46,287 nucleotides of DNA, from contig JASJDJ010000017.1 of NCBI GenBank assembly GCA_030065635.1, forward strand, positions 1 through 46,287, written 5' to 3'. Below, in pieces: positions 16,423 through 25,429 of the stretch (position 1 is its first letter; each line of letters opens with the position of its first letter). The notes beneath the pieces are model-generated. The model searched no databases, was not told the origin of the DNA, and saw only the letters and a program-made list of their open reading frames with translations. A program made the position numbers and the translations under genes. This stretch comes from Xenococcaceae cyanobacterium MO_188.B32. GTDB lineage: Bacteria > Cyanobacteriota > Cyanobacteriia > Cyanobacteriales > Xenococcaceae.

Positions 16423-17895
16423 TCATAACTCCGAACTCCGAACTCCGAACTCCGAATTCATGTTATTCAGTACCCAAGTATCTTTGCTCCCTCCTCCTTG
16501 AGAGGAATTAACCACTAAAGAGCCTTTCTTGAGGGCAACACGGGTTAGTCCCCCTGGATGAACGTAAATTTCGTCCCCGCGATGCAAAATATAAGGGCGC
16601 AAATCGACGTGTCTACCTTCAATTTCCCCCCCCATGAGAGTAGGTACTCTAGACAAACTCAGAGTGGGTTGGGCAATATAATTACGAGGCTGGGCGATAA
16701 TTTTTTGAGCAAAATCTTCTCTTTCAGTTGGGGTAGCTCGATTGCCAATGAGCATTCCATAGCCTCCAGCCCCATTGGCCGCTTTAACTACTAACTTATC
16801 TAAGTTTTGTAAGACATATTCTCGATCGCTTTTGCGCCAACAGAGATAAGTAGGGACATTAGCTAATAGGGGTTCTTCCCCTAAATAATAACGAATCATG
16901 TCGGGGACATAAGCATACACTACCTTATCATCGGCAACTCCTGTTCCTGGGGCATTAGCCAGGGCAACTTTTCCCTGTTGATATACTTCTATTAACCCTG
17001 GTACACCTAACAGAGAATCGGCACGAAATGTTAGAGGGTCTAAAAAATCATCATCAACACGGCGATAAACTACATCAACACGGCGGAGTCCCTTAGTAGT
17101 ACGCATTTGTAAATAGCCATCTACTACGACTAAATCTCTTCCTTCTACTAACTCTACTCCCATTTGTTGTGCCAAAAAAGAATGCTCGTAATAAGCTGAG
17201 TTATAGATACCAGGAGTAAGCACAACTACAGTAGGGTCTGGCAAATGGGGTGGTGCTAGATTTAAGAGGGTTTCTAGTAAATAGCTAGGATATTCGTCTA
17301 CTGGTTTGACTGCCATAGTTTGGAAAATATCGGGAAAAGTACTTTTCATGACCCGTCGATTTTCCAGAACATAGGAAATACCAGAAGGCACTCTCAAATT
17401 ATCTTCTAGCACGTACCATTTACCATCGCCGTCTCTAACTAAATCTGTTCCCGTAATATGACACCAGACTTTATTGGGAGGCTCGATCCCAATACAAGGT
17501 TTAAGAAAACCAGGAGCAGTATTAATTACTTCTGAGGGGATTTTACCGTCTTGAATTATTTGCTGCGAGCTGTAAATATCATTGAGAAAGAGATTGAGAG
17601 CCTGTATGCGTTGTTTTAAGCCTTTCTCCAGATATTGCCATTCTTGAGAAGAGATCAGACGGGGAATAATATCGAAGGGGAAGATTTTTTCGACACCCTG
17701 TTCGTCATTATAGACATTAAAAGTTACTCCTAGCTTATATAAAGCAATCTCCGCTGTTTGGCGATGTCGCTCTAATTGCTCGATTCCCAAGTTTTGCATC
17801 CATTGAATTAACGAGGCTGCTTGCGATCGAGGTTCTCCTTTAGCAACAAATAACTCATCATAGAATTCTTCGGGATCGTAGCTTTCTAACGACAC
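16423..17895 (-). CDS. Circularly permuted type 2 ATP-grasp protein
   Basis: A 490-residue member of the circularly permuted ATP-grasp group (formerly DUF404/DUF407). Recognisable blocks are YDPEEFYDELF at the N-terminus, FPFDIIPRLISSQEWQYLEK, DLVRDGDGKWYVLEDNLRVP, VDVVYRRVDDDFLDP and the glycine-rich LVVKAANGAGGYGMLIG. It is predicted to form peptide-like bonds using ATP, probably attaching amino acids to a small scaffold or peptide. Known genomic partner of alpha-E and transglutaminase proteins. The last 11 residues (NSEFGVRSSEL) come from a heptamer repeat and are unlikely to be native. Confidence 0.93.
   Translation of the reverse strand: MSLESYDPEEFYDELFVAKGEPRSQAASLIQWMQNLGIEQLERHRQTAEIALYKLGVTFNVYNDEQGVEKIFPFDIIPRLISSQEWQYLEKGLKQRIQALNLFLNDIYSSQQIIQDGKIPSEVINTAPGFLKPCIGIEPPNKVWCHITGTDLVRDGDGKWYVLEDNLRVPSGISYVLENRRVMKSTFPDIFQTMAVKPVDEYPSYLLETLLNLAPPHLPDPTVVVLTPGIYNSAYYEHSFLAQQMGVELVEGRDLVVVDGYLQMRTTKGLRRVDVVYRRVDDDFLDPLTFRADSLLGVPGLIEVYQQGKVALANAPGTGVADDKVVYAYVPDMIRYYLGEEPLLANVPTYLCWRKSDREYVLQNLDKLVVKAANGAGGYGMLIGNRATPTEREDFAQKIIAQPRNYIAQPTLSLSRVPTLMGGEIEGRHVDLRPYILHRGDEIYVHPGGLTRVALKKGSLVVNSSQGGGSKDTWVLNNMNSEFGVRSSEL
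16427..16454. repeat. Tandem heptamer repeat (AACTCCG)x4
   Basis: Four perfect copies of AACTCCG followed by AATTC lie across the 3' end of the ATP-grasp gene. A related sequence, GTTCGGAATTCGGAGTT, is found at 30312..30328 upstream of dnaE-C. This resembles the short tandemly repeated repetitive sequences known from cyanobacteria. Confidence 0.8.
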
Positions 17896-18005
17896 AACTG
17901 CCTTTCCTTAAATTAACAACCTAATATTTAAGATTGGACTAAATCTGCTGGGGGAAATTGTAGCGAATAAGACAATTAATCAATAATTAGTCTTAAATAA
18001 TTGCC

Positions 18006-18773
18006 TCAATCAATCAAAATATCGTCTGTTGATTCTGTTACTTCTTGTTGCCATTCAATGTTAGGCATAGCTTCAAAAGCCTGTCTCACTGACTCTTCCC
18101 ACAACTTACGAATTTTAGCCAGATAGGGATCTCCCAAACGCAACTGTAAGGTATGGCGAATTTTAAAACTATCAGCCTTATACATGATTATATTAATGGG
18201 AGGACCAACAGAGATATTCGATTTCATAGTCGAATCGATCGACAGTAGAGCACATTTGGCAACATCTTCTAAAGGAGTGTCATAAGTAATGGTGCGATCG
18301 AGTATGGGTTTGCCGTATTTGGTTTCTCCTATTTGTAGAAAAGGAGTTTCGGTAGTTGCCTGAATAAAATTACCTTGGGGATAAATTAAAAATAATTGTG
18401 CTTCTTCCCCTTTAATTTGTCCTCCTAGTAAAAAATTACAACTAAAATCGATCTTGTCTTTTTCTAGCCAGGAACGGTCTAAATCTTGCATTTCTCGGCT
18501 TTTATTGCCTATGTAGCGAGCCACATCATGCATATTAGGCAGAGTATGAAGATTGATCTCCTCTTGATTTTGAATATCTCGATTTAACCGATTCAATACT
18601 CCTTGGGTAATAGAAAGATTACCAGAAGAACAAATAATAATTACTCTTTCTCCTGGTAAAGATAGATCGAATAATTTTTTATAGGCGGAGATATAGTCTA
18701 CTCCTGCATTGGTGCGGGAGTCAGCAGCCATGACAATCCCAAAGTGATTGATTATACCCAGACAATAGGTCAT
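18006..18773 (-). CDS. Anbu-type proteasome-like peptidase
   Basis: A 255-residue Ntn-hydrolase of the Anbu group (ancestral beta subunit of the proteasome). The N-terminus MTYCLGIINHFGIVMAADSR exposes Thr2 after Met removal as the presumed nucleophile, Asp18 follows in AADSRTNAG, and a Lys pair at 32-33 stands near the expected catalytic lysine. The segment VIIICSSGNLSITQGVL matches the central strands. Anbu proteins form ring or spiral assemblies; peptidase substrates are unresolved. It follows the zinc-ribbon gene by 9 nt and precedes the ATP-grasp gene by 110 nt, so one locus links peptide-bond formation (ATP-grasp) with two hydrolases. Confidence 0.9.
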   Translation of the reverse strand: MTYCLGIINHFGIVMAADSRTNAGVDYISAYKKLFDLSLPGERVIIICSSGNLSITQGVLNRLNRDIQNQEEINLHTLPNMHDVARYIGNKSREMQDLDRSWLEKDKIDFSCNFLLGGQIKGEEAQLFLIYPQGNFIQATTETPFLQIGETKYGKPILDRTITYDTPLEDVAKCALLSIDSTMKSNISVGPPINIIMYKADSFKIRHTLQLRLGDPYLAKIRKLWEESVRQAFEAMPNIEWQQEVTESTDDILID

Positions 18774-18782
18774 GTATTACTT

Positions 18783-19331
18783 TTAATGTTTTAATTGATG
18801 ACCACAGCTACCACAGAAGCGATCGCTCGCTTCCACCTCTTGACCGCACTGAGTACAAAAATGCCTTGTTGTGGTAGATTTTACCTCTTCTCCCATCTGC
18901 ATGGACATATTACCCATCCGCATAGACATAGGGTTCGTACTCATAGACATATTGCCCATTGTCATTGGCTTCATCGGTTTCATTGGTGCCATTGGTTCAA
19001 ACTCCATCTTACTCTGGCTAGTGGCTGTGGAATGAATTTCTTCAAATCCTAGCTGTTGAGCATTATCTAATAATGGTGCTGTAGTTAAAGTCTGAATACC
19101 ATTAGCTTGTATTTGCACAAAATATTGCCCTCGATCGCTCTCGATCTCTAAGATAAAGCCAGATGAGGTTTTAAATAATTGTGGTATTGCAGTCCAATGA
19201 CCTGTTGTTATACTACTACCCTGACTTTGCTGCTGACCAGGGCTGCTGCTAACAAGAGAAATCGAGGTTTGAATATCTCGATTTTCGATAATTAGCTGTT
19301 GATTGGCATTGAGATTGACTTTGTATGCCAT
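18783..19331 (-). CDS. Met-rich zinc-ribbon protein leading the Anbu locus
   Basis: About 182 residues from the ATG at 19331 (MAYKVNLNANQQLIIENRDI); a GTG four codons earlier is possible, but GAGGTGGTGAG makes a fitting Shine-Dalgarno for the ATG. The N-terminal ~95 residues look like a beta-rich domain. Residues 109-146 contain 14 methionines in 38 positions, in motifs such as MKPMKPMTMGNMSM. A C-terminal zinc ribbon has CTQC and CGSC (Cys159, 162, 173, 176). Nine bases separate it from the Anbu gene, so they are surely co-transcribed. Met-rich repeats often bind copper(I), but a repeat-expansion origin is equally possible. Function unknown. Confidence 0.8.
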   Translation of the reverse strand: MAYKVNLNANQQLIIENRDIQTSISLVSSSPGQQQSQGSSITTGHWTAIPQLFKTSSGFILEIESDRGQYFVQIQANGIQTLTTAPLLDNAQQLGFEEIHSTATSQSKMEFEPMAPMKPMKPMTMGNMSMSTNPMSMRMGNMSMQMGEEVKSTTTRHFCTQCGQEVEASDRFCGSCGHQLKH

Positions 19332-19488
19332 TAAGCTCACCACCTCATATATGTATGTGGTTCTATACTCTTATTGTAGTTATTTTTTCAATAGAGGAAG
19401 AAAATTTGAGACAAAAACTCTATGGATAACTAATATTTTAGACAGCAATTCCAAAGAGAGAATGGCTAAAATTTCTTTGTCCTGTCTT

Positions 19489-19531
19489 GGTGCGCGTTCC
19501 TTAGCTGCTTACGAAGCAGCAGGGTCGCACC
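19489..19531. repeat. Nested palindrome (GGTGCG...CGCACC with GCTGCTT/AAGCAGC)
   Basis: An inner 7-bp hairpin (GCTGCTT, loop ACG, AAGCAGC at 19504..19520) is enclosed by outer arms GGTGCG (19489..19494) and CGCACC (19526..19531). It looks like a dispersed palindromic repeat. It lies across the stop codon of the transposase remnant at 19509..19628, so it probably inserted there. Confidence 0.6.
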
Positions 19532-19628
19532 GCAAAATATCTCCTTTAGATATATTTTCAATTTGACCTTTACGAATAGCATTTATAATTTCATATCCTC
19601 TTAATGTTCTCCTTGGAAATGTTTCCAT
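19509..19628 (-). pseudogene. C-terminal remnant of an IS6-family-like transposase
   Basis: A 39-codon minus-strand frame reads METFPRRTLRGYEIINAIRK, then GQIENISKGDIL. The pattern F.TARRTL.GYE...MIRKGQ is the conserved end of IS6/IS240-type DDE transposases. Two in-frame stops lie just upstream and no DDE core is present. The last residues come from the palindromic repeat at 19489..19531, so the natural end has been replaced. Confidence 0.65.
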
Positions 19629-19703
19629 TTAAATGGCTTAAATGGCTGCTTTGGGTTCATCGGCTCTAGTAGCAATTACTCCTTAAATTATACTACAAGC
19701 TGA

Positions 19704-19820
19704 ACTCTCATTTTTGCAACAGAACCAGGAAAACTAGCACCCATCGATCGAGATGCTGGCGAAACCAGAAGAAGAATCGAAATTCGTTTTATTCCGCCTG
19801 GTAAGTTGTCAGGTAGTTAA
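19704..19820 (+). pseudogene. C-terminal remnant of an OmpA/MotB-like peptidoglycan-binding domain
   Basis: Between a TGA at 19701 and a TAA at 19818 there are 38 codons reading TLIFATEPGKLAPIDRDAGE and then TRRRIEIRFIPPGKLSGS. The R-R-x-E-I-R ending with preceding P-I-D/N-D resembles the final strand of OmpA-C domains (NRRIEI). No start and no other part of the gene are present. Family call is tentative. Confidence 0.4.
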
Positions 19821-19843
19821 TTGGTAAGATATTGTCATAAAAT

Positions 19844-21064
19844 TTATGAAACTAAGCGAACAAATTTTTTCTTACCTACTTGCAATACTTTCCCATCTAA
19901 TTGTTCGGGAGAATCAAAAGTTAGATTAACATCATTAATACGATCGCCTTCTAAGCGTACTGCCCCTCCTTGGATTTGTCTTCTTCCTTCTCCACTACTT
20001 TTACATAAACCACTTGCACCAAGAATATAAAATATCTTGGCTGGAAATTCTACATTATCCAGAGAATATTCAGGCACATTTTCGCTAGCAGAAGTATTTG
20101 CTTTAAGGACAATTTCTTCTGCGGTTTTTTGCGCTTTTAAAGCTGATTCTTTGCCGTGATACTGAGAAACTATCTCGATCGCTAGTAGTTTTTGGCATTC
20201 TCTAGGGTTGTCTGGTAATTTATTTAAATCTAAATCTGTTAAAAGTTCAAAATAATCTTTAAGCAGCGCATCGGGAGTCTTTTCTAATTTAGAGTACATT
20301 GAGAGGGCATCTTCTTTCATCCCTACATAGTTATCCAAAGATTTAGACATTTTTTGTACCCCATCAGTCCCCAAAAGGATAGGTAAGAGTAAACCGAACT
20401 GAGTACGTTTACTAAAATGTCTCTGTAAATCTCTACCGACTGCAATATTAAACTTTTGATCTGTGCCTCCCAATTCTACATCTGCTTCTATCGCTACTGA
20501 ATCGTAACCCTGCATCAAGGGGTAGAGAAACTCATGGAGAAAGATCGGTTTTTCTTGACTGTAACGTTCGGCAAAACCCTCTTTAGCTAACATCTGTCCT
20601 ACGGTCATAGTAGCCAGTAACTCTTGAATTTGCGCCAAATCTAGCTTACCCAACCACTCGGAATTGTAGCGAATTTCTAATCTGCCTGGGGTATCAAAAT
20701 CTAAGATAGGACGTAATTGATCTAAATAGGTTTGGGCGTTTTCTCGAACTTGTTCGGCAGTTAACTGACGGCGTACTTCTGATTTACCTGTGGGATCGCC
20801 AATTTGTGCCGTAAAATCGCCAATAATAACTACTGCGGTATGACCAGCATCTTGAAATGCCCGTAACTTCCGAAAAGGGATACTATGACCGAGATGAATA
20901 TCACCCCCCGTAGGGTCTATACCTAACTTAACTCGCAAAGGTCGATCGTTTTGTTTAATTCTTTGCACCAAGTTTTCTTCGGGACTATCCGAGTCAGATC
21001 GAGCGGGAAAAATTTCACTCGTGCCTCTGTATAACCAGTCTAAATTTTGGGCTTGTTCAGACAT
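19844..21064 (-). CDS. tyrS: Tyrosyl-tRNA synthetase
   Basis: About 406 residues from the ATG at 21064 ([14 protein letters not shown]); a TTG two codons earlier is less likely. Class I synthetase with the HIGH-type motif HLGH in [14 protein letters not shown], the KMSKS loop in [14 protein letters not shown], and a C-terminal S4 RNA-binding domain ([18 protein letters not shown]). The layout fits the TyrRS type widespread in cyanobacteria. No T-box-like leader is seen upstream, as expected outside Firmicutes. Monocistronic. Confidence 0.97.
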   Translation of the reverse strand: MSEQAQNLDWLYRGTSEIFPARSDSDSPEENLVQRIKQNDRPLRVKLGIDPTGGDIHLGHSIPFRKLRAFQDAGHTAVVIIGDFTAQIGDPTGKSEVRRQLTAEQVRENAQTYLDQLRPILDFDTPGRLEIRYNSEWLGKLDLAQIQELLATMTVGQMLAKEGFAERYSQEKPIFLHEFLYPLMQGYDSVAIEADVELGGTDQKFNIAVGRDLQRHFSKRTQFGLLLPILLGTDGVQKMSKSLDNYVGMKEDALSMYSKLEKTPDALLKDYFELLTDLDLNKLPDNPRECQKLLAIEIVSQYHGKESALKAQKTAEEIVLKANTSASENVPEYSLDNVEFPAKIFYILGASGLCKSSGEGRRQIQGGAVRLEGDRINDVNLTFDSPEQLDGKVLQVGKKKFVRLVS

Positions 21065-21358
21065 TACCAATTAAATTTTTGCATATCAGAATACTAAGCT
21101 ACCAAAGAATTAGTGTTAGTTGTTAGCAAATAAATATCTTAACGGTAATTGTTATTGGTAGTTGACTACCAGTCTTAAATAATTGTTGTGAACTGTCAGT
21201 TATTTAACTCACAAACGATATAAAGAGCGAGAGTAGATAACGCCGACGTTACTACTATGAAACAAAAAGTAAAGAATGTCTAATCTAGCTCGTCTAGGTT
21301 TGTCTATGATTTATGAAGCAGCATAACAAATAGAAGATATTACCAAATAGAAAAGAAG

Positions 21359-21781
21359 ATGTCTGAACTAAGCATTATTAAAGGTAGCTGCCTATGTGGA
21401 GCAGTAAACGTATCTACAACCAGTACGAATAATAAAGTAGGGGCGTGTCATTGTAGTATGTGTCGTAAGTGGGGTGGTGGAGCTTTGCTAGTAATTGAAT
21501 GTGGTAGTGATGTTAGTTTCGAGGGTGAAGAAAATATTGGAATTTATCAATCTTCAGAATGGGCAGAACGTGGATTCCGTAAAAAGTGTGGTAGCCATCT
21601 ATTTTATAAGTTTAAACAAAAAAATCAATATTACATACCGGTGGCAACCAGGATATCGCTTAAAGAAAAGAAGGCTTTTAGCTTATCCCGAATTCAGGTT
21701 AAACTAATTAGTTACGTCGTTTTTGCTCAATTTTTTTCAAAGCTGTCTCTGGATTTTGACGACGGCGACGATACCAAGTAG
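21359..21781 (+). pseudogene. GFA-family gene, decayed at its 3' end
   Basis: The 5' ~95 codons code for a GFA (glutathione-dependent formaldehyde-activating enzyme-like) fold: IKGSCLCGAV, GACHCSMCRKWGGG and KKCGSHLFYKF. The zinc ligand normally found three residues before Cys77 is Arg74 (GFRKKCGSH instead of GFC..CG). After YYIPV (near 21646) the sequence no longer resembles the family and the frame runs 74 bp into the 3' end of the oppositely oriented VTT-domain gene. Deletion of the 3' end with chance read-through is the simplest reading. A Shine-Dalgarno-like AAAAGAAG precedes the ATG. Confidence 0.65.
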
Positions 21782-22388
21782 CCCCACCTACTAACATTGC
21801 TGTTAAAGTAAAAGCAAACATGAGGGGCAAGATATTACCTTCAGAAAGTGCTTGTAATCCAGAACCCATCATCACAAAAGGTAATACTCCTGGTAAAGTA
21901 CCTAGAGCGGTACCACTTAGATAATCTCGAAAACGAATCGAAGTTAAACCAGCAGCAAAATTGACTAGTCCATAGGGAATAATAGGTAAAAGACGGATAG
22001 CGAACATATAAAATAAACCACCTTCCCGCATTTCCGCATCTATTGCTTCCCAACGCCCAGCAAGTTTTTTAGCAATTAATTCTCTTCCCACCGTACGAGT
22101 AAACGCAAAAGCAACTATAGCTGCTATTATTGCTGCTAGTGTTGTCCACAGGGTACCCCACCAAGCACCAAAAATTGCTCCTCCTGTGAGATTAAGAGGG
22201 GTAGAAGGCAAAATTAATAATGTTCCTATTGTGTATAGCAAAACATAAATTATAGGTGCTAGGATACCCATTTCTGCTAACCAGATTTGTAACTGTTCTC
22301 GATCGATCCCTCCTAACAGAAACACACCTATCCCTGTGGCAACAATACAAATAATAGTAAGTATAAAAATACTATTTTTAAAATTCAA
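21708..22388 (-). CDS. TVP38/TMEM64-family (VTT domain) membrane protein
   Basis: A 226-residue integral membrane protein with about five or six hydrophobic segments. The VTT/DedA-like signature is visible as LLILPSTPLNLTGGAIFGAW and then FAIRLLPIIPYGLVNFAAGL. These proteins are reentrant-loop membrane proteins linked to lipid or polyprenyl-phosphate handling. Position fits this: it is the third gene of a leftward run (GT2, PTPS-related GT-C, VTT) with gaps of 18 and 28 nt. Its 3' end overlaps the decayed GFA frame. Confidence 0.9.
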   Translation of the reverse strand: MNFKNSIFILTIICIVATGIGVFLLGGIDREQLQIWLAEMGILAPIIYVLLYTIGTLLILPSTPLNLTGGAIFGAWWGTLWTTLAAIIAAIVAFAFTRTVGRELIAKKLAGRWEAIDAEMREGGLFYMFAIRLLPIIPYGLVNFAAGLTSIRFRDYLSGTALGTLPGVLPFVMMGSGLQALSEGNILPLMFAFTLTAMLVGGATWYRRRRQNPETALKKIEQKRRN

Positions 22389-22416
22389 AATTAATTACTC
22401 CTATTTTTAAAACCTA

Positions 22417-24165
22417 TTAAATATTATTTTGGGACAGTTTTTTAGTTATGGTAATCCAGTAGATAAAGAGTATTAAAATACTGAGTATACTAACTATTAT
22501 TCCCCAAGTAAAAGCTAGAGTTTTTTGATAAACTAATCTGACTGAATAATTACCCTCTCTTACAGTAAATGAAATTGTGCCATCATCAAGTATATCTATT
22601 GGATAAGATCGATTATTTAAATACAAATGCCAAGCAGGATAATAATAGGTACGAACTCTTATAGTTGATGGTTCTTCCGCTACGATCTTAAAATTTCTTC
22701 GATAACTTTTCCATCGATCTAATTCAATTTTGGCTTTACCTTTAACTACAGTAAGTTTTGGTTGTCCTAAAATAGGATCGGCAGAAGGAATACCTTGTTT
22801 TATTACTGGACGATATTCTCCTACATCTATTAATTTATCTGTGAAAGGTTCTTCTAAAGCTAATCTAGATGGTTCTAAATGTTCGAGATTGGCTTTACCT
22901 GGATTGCGAAAAGTAGGAAATTTACGAGAAAGTTTATAACTATAACTGGTGTTAACTAATAAAATTGCTGCAATTATTAAAGACAAAAAAATCTTCAAAG
23001 GTAGTTTGAGTCTAATAATTTTGCTAACTACTACTCCACATAATGCAGAACTACCAAAAGCATAAAGACTAAATAATCGCCAAGGTGCTTGTACTTTTTG
23101 TAGAGTTGAACTAGCTTGCCAAATAGGTGTAGATAACGAACTCATCATCAAGGCTAAAGCAAGAGTAAATAATATCCATTTTTTACTTTCAGAAAAAGTT
23201 TTTTTATCTCGACGACAATAAAGAAATGCTACCGCACTTAAAACTAAAATGACTAAAGATTGATGAGCAAAAATATGCGGAACTTGAAAGTCCAGCTTTT
23301 TAGGAATAAAAGGCAATCCCGCTCCAAAAATACCATTAGTAATATCACCAATTACATTTTTCATACTCGCTATATTTACTAAAGGCTGTTCTACAATTGC
23401 TGGAATTAAAAAGAAAGATGCTAATCCTAAACCTAATCCTGCAAAAATAATGGTAGTAACTACATTTTTCCAAGAGTGAGAGAACAAAAAAAATAGAGTA
23501 TAAAACAGCCAAACAAGTCCACACAAAAGTAAGTTAGGTAAATGTGTTAAAGCAAAAATACACCAGAAGATAGCAATCGCAATTTTCCATTTTGGTTTAG
23601 CTAAAGCAAGATCGGTTAGCCACCAGCCCAAAGGAATCCAGGCGATCGCATAAGCAACGGAAAGACTACTTACCCAATAGAGATTATAAGCTAAATAAGG
23701 AGCAGTCATATAAGCTAATGCGCCAATAAATGAAGCAATAACTCCCCAACGATGACGACCAAAAATATAAAAATTAAATCCTGCTAAAAACAGTGATAAA
23801 GAATAGAGAATAATCAGAGTATCTTCTATATTTAAACCACTAAATTTAATCAATGAACCTAGATAATAAACTAAAGGAGGATAGAAAACAAAAGTAGGAC
23901 TACCATAGCCATAATTAGTACCAGCTAACCATCGAGGATACCAAATTACTTCAGCTAATTGTTGAGAAAAATGCTGTAGCCAAGTGATGTGCCATCTCAT
24001 ATCAGTCATCCCGTTTAGCCCATCACGAATCATTCTTAAATTTATGACTACGGTAGCTATAATTAATAGTGAAAATATGATTATTTCTACTAAATAAGGT
24101 GATAATATTTTCTTCTTCTTGAGGGATTTAGATTCTATAACTTTAACTTTCTGTTGGGAATACAT
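22417..24165 (-). CDS. GT-C-like polytopic membrane protein (6-pyruvoyl-tetrahydropterin synthase-related membrane family)
   Basis: A 582-residue protein with an N-terminal transmembrane segment (about 25-45), a large loop with NGMTDMRWHITWLQHFSQQL and YPRWLAGTNYGYGSPTFVFY, at least ten further membrane segments, a periplasmic domain (about residues 430-545) and a final membrane segment. The YPRW..G.NYGYGSP..VFY block is typical of the PTPS-related membrane proteins (PF10131-like), which resemble GT-C glycosyltransferases that use polyprenyl-phosphate sugars. Middle gene of the GT2/PTPS/VTT operon. Donor and acceptor are unknown. Confidence 0.8.
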   Translation of the reverse strand: MYSQQKVKVIESKSLKKKKILSPYLVEIIIFSLLIIATVVINLRMIRDGLNGMTDMRWHITWLQHFSQQLAEVIWYPRWLAGTNYGYGSPTFVFYPPLVYYLGSLIKFSGLNIEDTLIILYSLSLFLAGFNFYIFGRHRWGVIASFIGALAYMTAPYLAYNLYWVSSLSVAYAIAWIPLGWWLTDLALAKPKWKIAIAIFWCIFALTHLPNLLLCGLVWLFYTLFFLFSHSWKNVVTTIIFAGLGLGLASFFLIPAIVEQPLVNIASMKNVIGDITNGIFGAGLPFIPKKLDFQVPHIFAHQSLVILVLSAVAFLYCRRDKKTFSESKKWILFTLALALMMSSLSTPIWQASSTLQKVQAPWRLFSLYAFGSSALCGVVVSKIIRLKLPLKIFLSLIIAAILLVNTSYSYKLSRKFPTFRNPGKANLEHLEPSRLALEEPFTDKLIDVGEYRPVIKQGIPSADPILGQPKLTVVKGKAKIELDRWKSYRRNFKIVAEEPSTIRVRTYYYPAWHLYLNNRSYPIDILDDGTISFTVREGNYSVRLVYQKTLAFTWGIIVSILSILILFIYWITITKKLSQNNI

Positions 24166-24183
24166 CGTAAGTTGGCTGACTAT

Positions 24184-25173
24184 TTAATTAATTGACTTAT
24201 CTATTATTTTGAAATTCAATTTATTATCTTTAAATCCATAAGATTCTCTGACAAAATATAGTGGTCTTCTTTTAACTTCTTCGTAGACACGACCTAAATA
24301 CTCGCCAATAATTCCCAAAGTAATTAACTGTATACCCCCCAAAAATAGAACTGCTACCATCAATGAAGCATAACCAGGAACGTCAACACCAAAAATTAGC
24401 GTACGAATAATTAAAAAAGAAGCGTATAACAAAGAAATTAGAGATACAACTAAGCCGATATAACTCCAAATTTTGAGGGGAAATAAACTAAAAGAAGTAA
24501 TACCATCTAACGCAAAATTCCATAGTTTCCAATAATTCCATGTAGTTTTACCACCAAAGCGAGGCTCGCGATCGAATAAAATAGAAGTCTGTTTATACCC
24601 TACCCAAGCAAATAATCCTTTCATGAAACGAGTTCGTTCGGGCATTTGTTTGATGGCTTCTACTACTTGGCGATCTAATAAGCGGAAATCTCCCGTGTTG
24701 GGGGGAATAGGTACAGGACTCATTTTGCCAATAGTTTGATAAAAAGATTTAGCCGTAAAACGTTTCAGCCAACTTTCTCCCGAACGCGATCGCCTGGTAG
24801 CATAAACTACATCATATCCTTCTCGCCATTTGGCTACTAATTGTTCTATTAATTCTGGTGGATCCTGTAAATCTGCATCTATAGGTATAATTGCTGCCCC
24901 AGTTGTATAATCTATTCCAGCAGTTAGAGCAATTTCTTTGCCAAAATTACGAGATAAATTGACTACTTTAATAGCTGGATTACGATTATGATAGTCTACT
25001 AATAATTTGAGAGTGTTATCTCGGCTACCATCATTAATACAGACGATTTCATAGGTAGTATTGAGTGTATTTAAGACAGATAGAAGTCTTTCTATTAAAT
25101 AATCGATATTGGCTTCTTCATTATAAAGAGGAACGACTATAGATAGTTCGACAGACTTAAGTTGAGAAGACAT
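24184..25173 (-). CDS. GT2 polyprenyl-phosphate glycosyltransferase with two C-terminal TM segments (GtrB/DPM1-like)
   Basis: A 329-residue protein. The catalytic GT-A domain starts ELSIVVPLYNEEANIDYLIE, with CINDGSRDNT, the metal/nucleotide site PIDADLQDPPELI and GDFRLLDRQVV. Two membrane segments lie at about 230-255 and 266-290, followed by LITLGIIGEYLGRVYEEVKR and the RPLYFV tail, as in GtrB/ArnC-type enzymes. It would load a sugar onto undecaprenyl-phosphate for use by a GT-C enzyme such as those at 22417 or 25430. First gene of the leftward operon. Confidence 0.93.
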   Translation of the reverse strand: MSSQLKSVELSIVVPLYNEEANIDYLIERLLSVLNTLNTTYEIVCINDGSRDNTLKLLVDYHNRNPAIKVVNLSRNFGKEIALTAGIDYTTGAAIIPIDADLQDPPELIEQLVAKWREGYDVVYATRRSRSGESWLKRFTAKSFYQTIGKMSPVPIPPNTGDFRLLDRQVVEAIKQMPERTRFMKGLFAWVGYKQTSILFDREPRFGGKTTWNYWKLWNFALDGITSFSLFPLKIWSYIGLVVSLISLLYASFLIIRTLIFGVDVPGYASLMVAVLFLGGIQLITLGIIGEYLGRVYEEVKRRPLYFVRESYGFKDNKLNFKIIDKSIN

Positions 25174-25429
25174 ACACTCGCTTGATTAAATTTAGTGTTT
25201 GATTAAGTGATACTGAGTATAGTTTGTATAGTTAGAAGTAATTTACGATCTTTTCAATAAAATAGTTGGTAGATTTATTACCGAGATTATACTAGTATCA
25301 ACAGAATTACAGACTTTCAATCTTTCAATTTACCATTGTCAAAAATTATCGAAGTAATTTAGAACACATACAAACAAAAAAATAGATAAATATTTTAATT
25401 CTTATTTTGCTAATCAATATAAACAGATT
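25174..25429. promoter_or_regulatory. Divergent promoter region of the glycosylation locus
   Basis: These 256 bp separate the leftward GT2 operon and the rightward GT39 gene. They are very AT-rich with several TATA-like stretches, so both promoters must lie here. No defined operator was recognised. Position-based inference. Confidence 0.35.

Noticed and set aside
18795-19052. His-rich frame opposite the Met-rich zinc-ribbon gene
   Set aside because: ATG/Met codons read on the other strand give CAT/His; it is a shadow and not a real His-rich protein.
19303-19566. 87-codon plus-strand frame across the zinc-ribbon promoter region
   Set aside because: It overlaps the zinc-ribbon 5' end, a transposase remnant and a palindrome; the product has no coherent sequence features.
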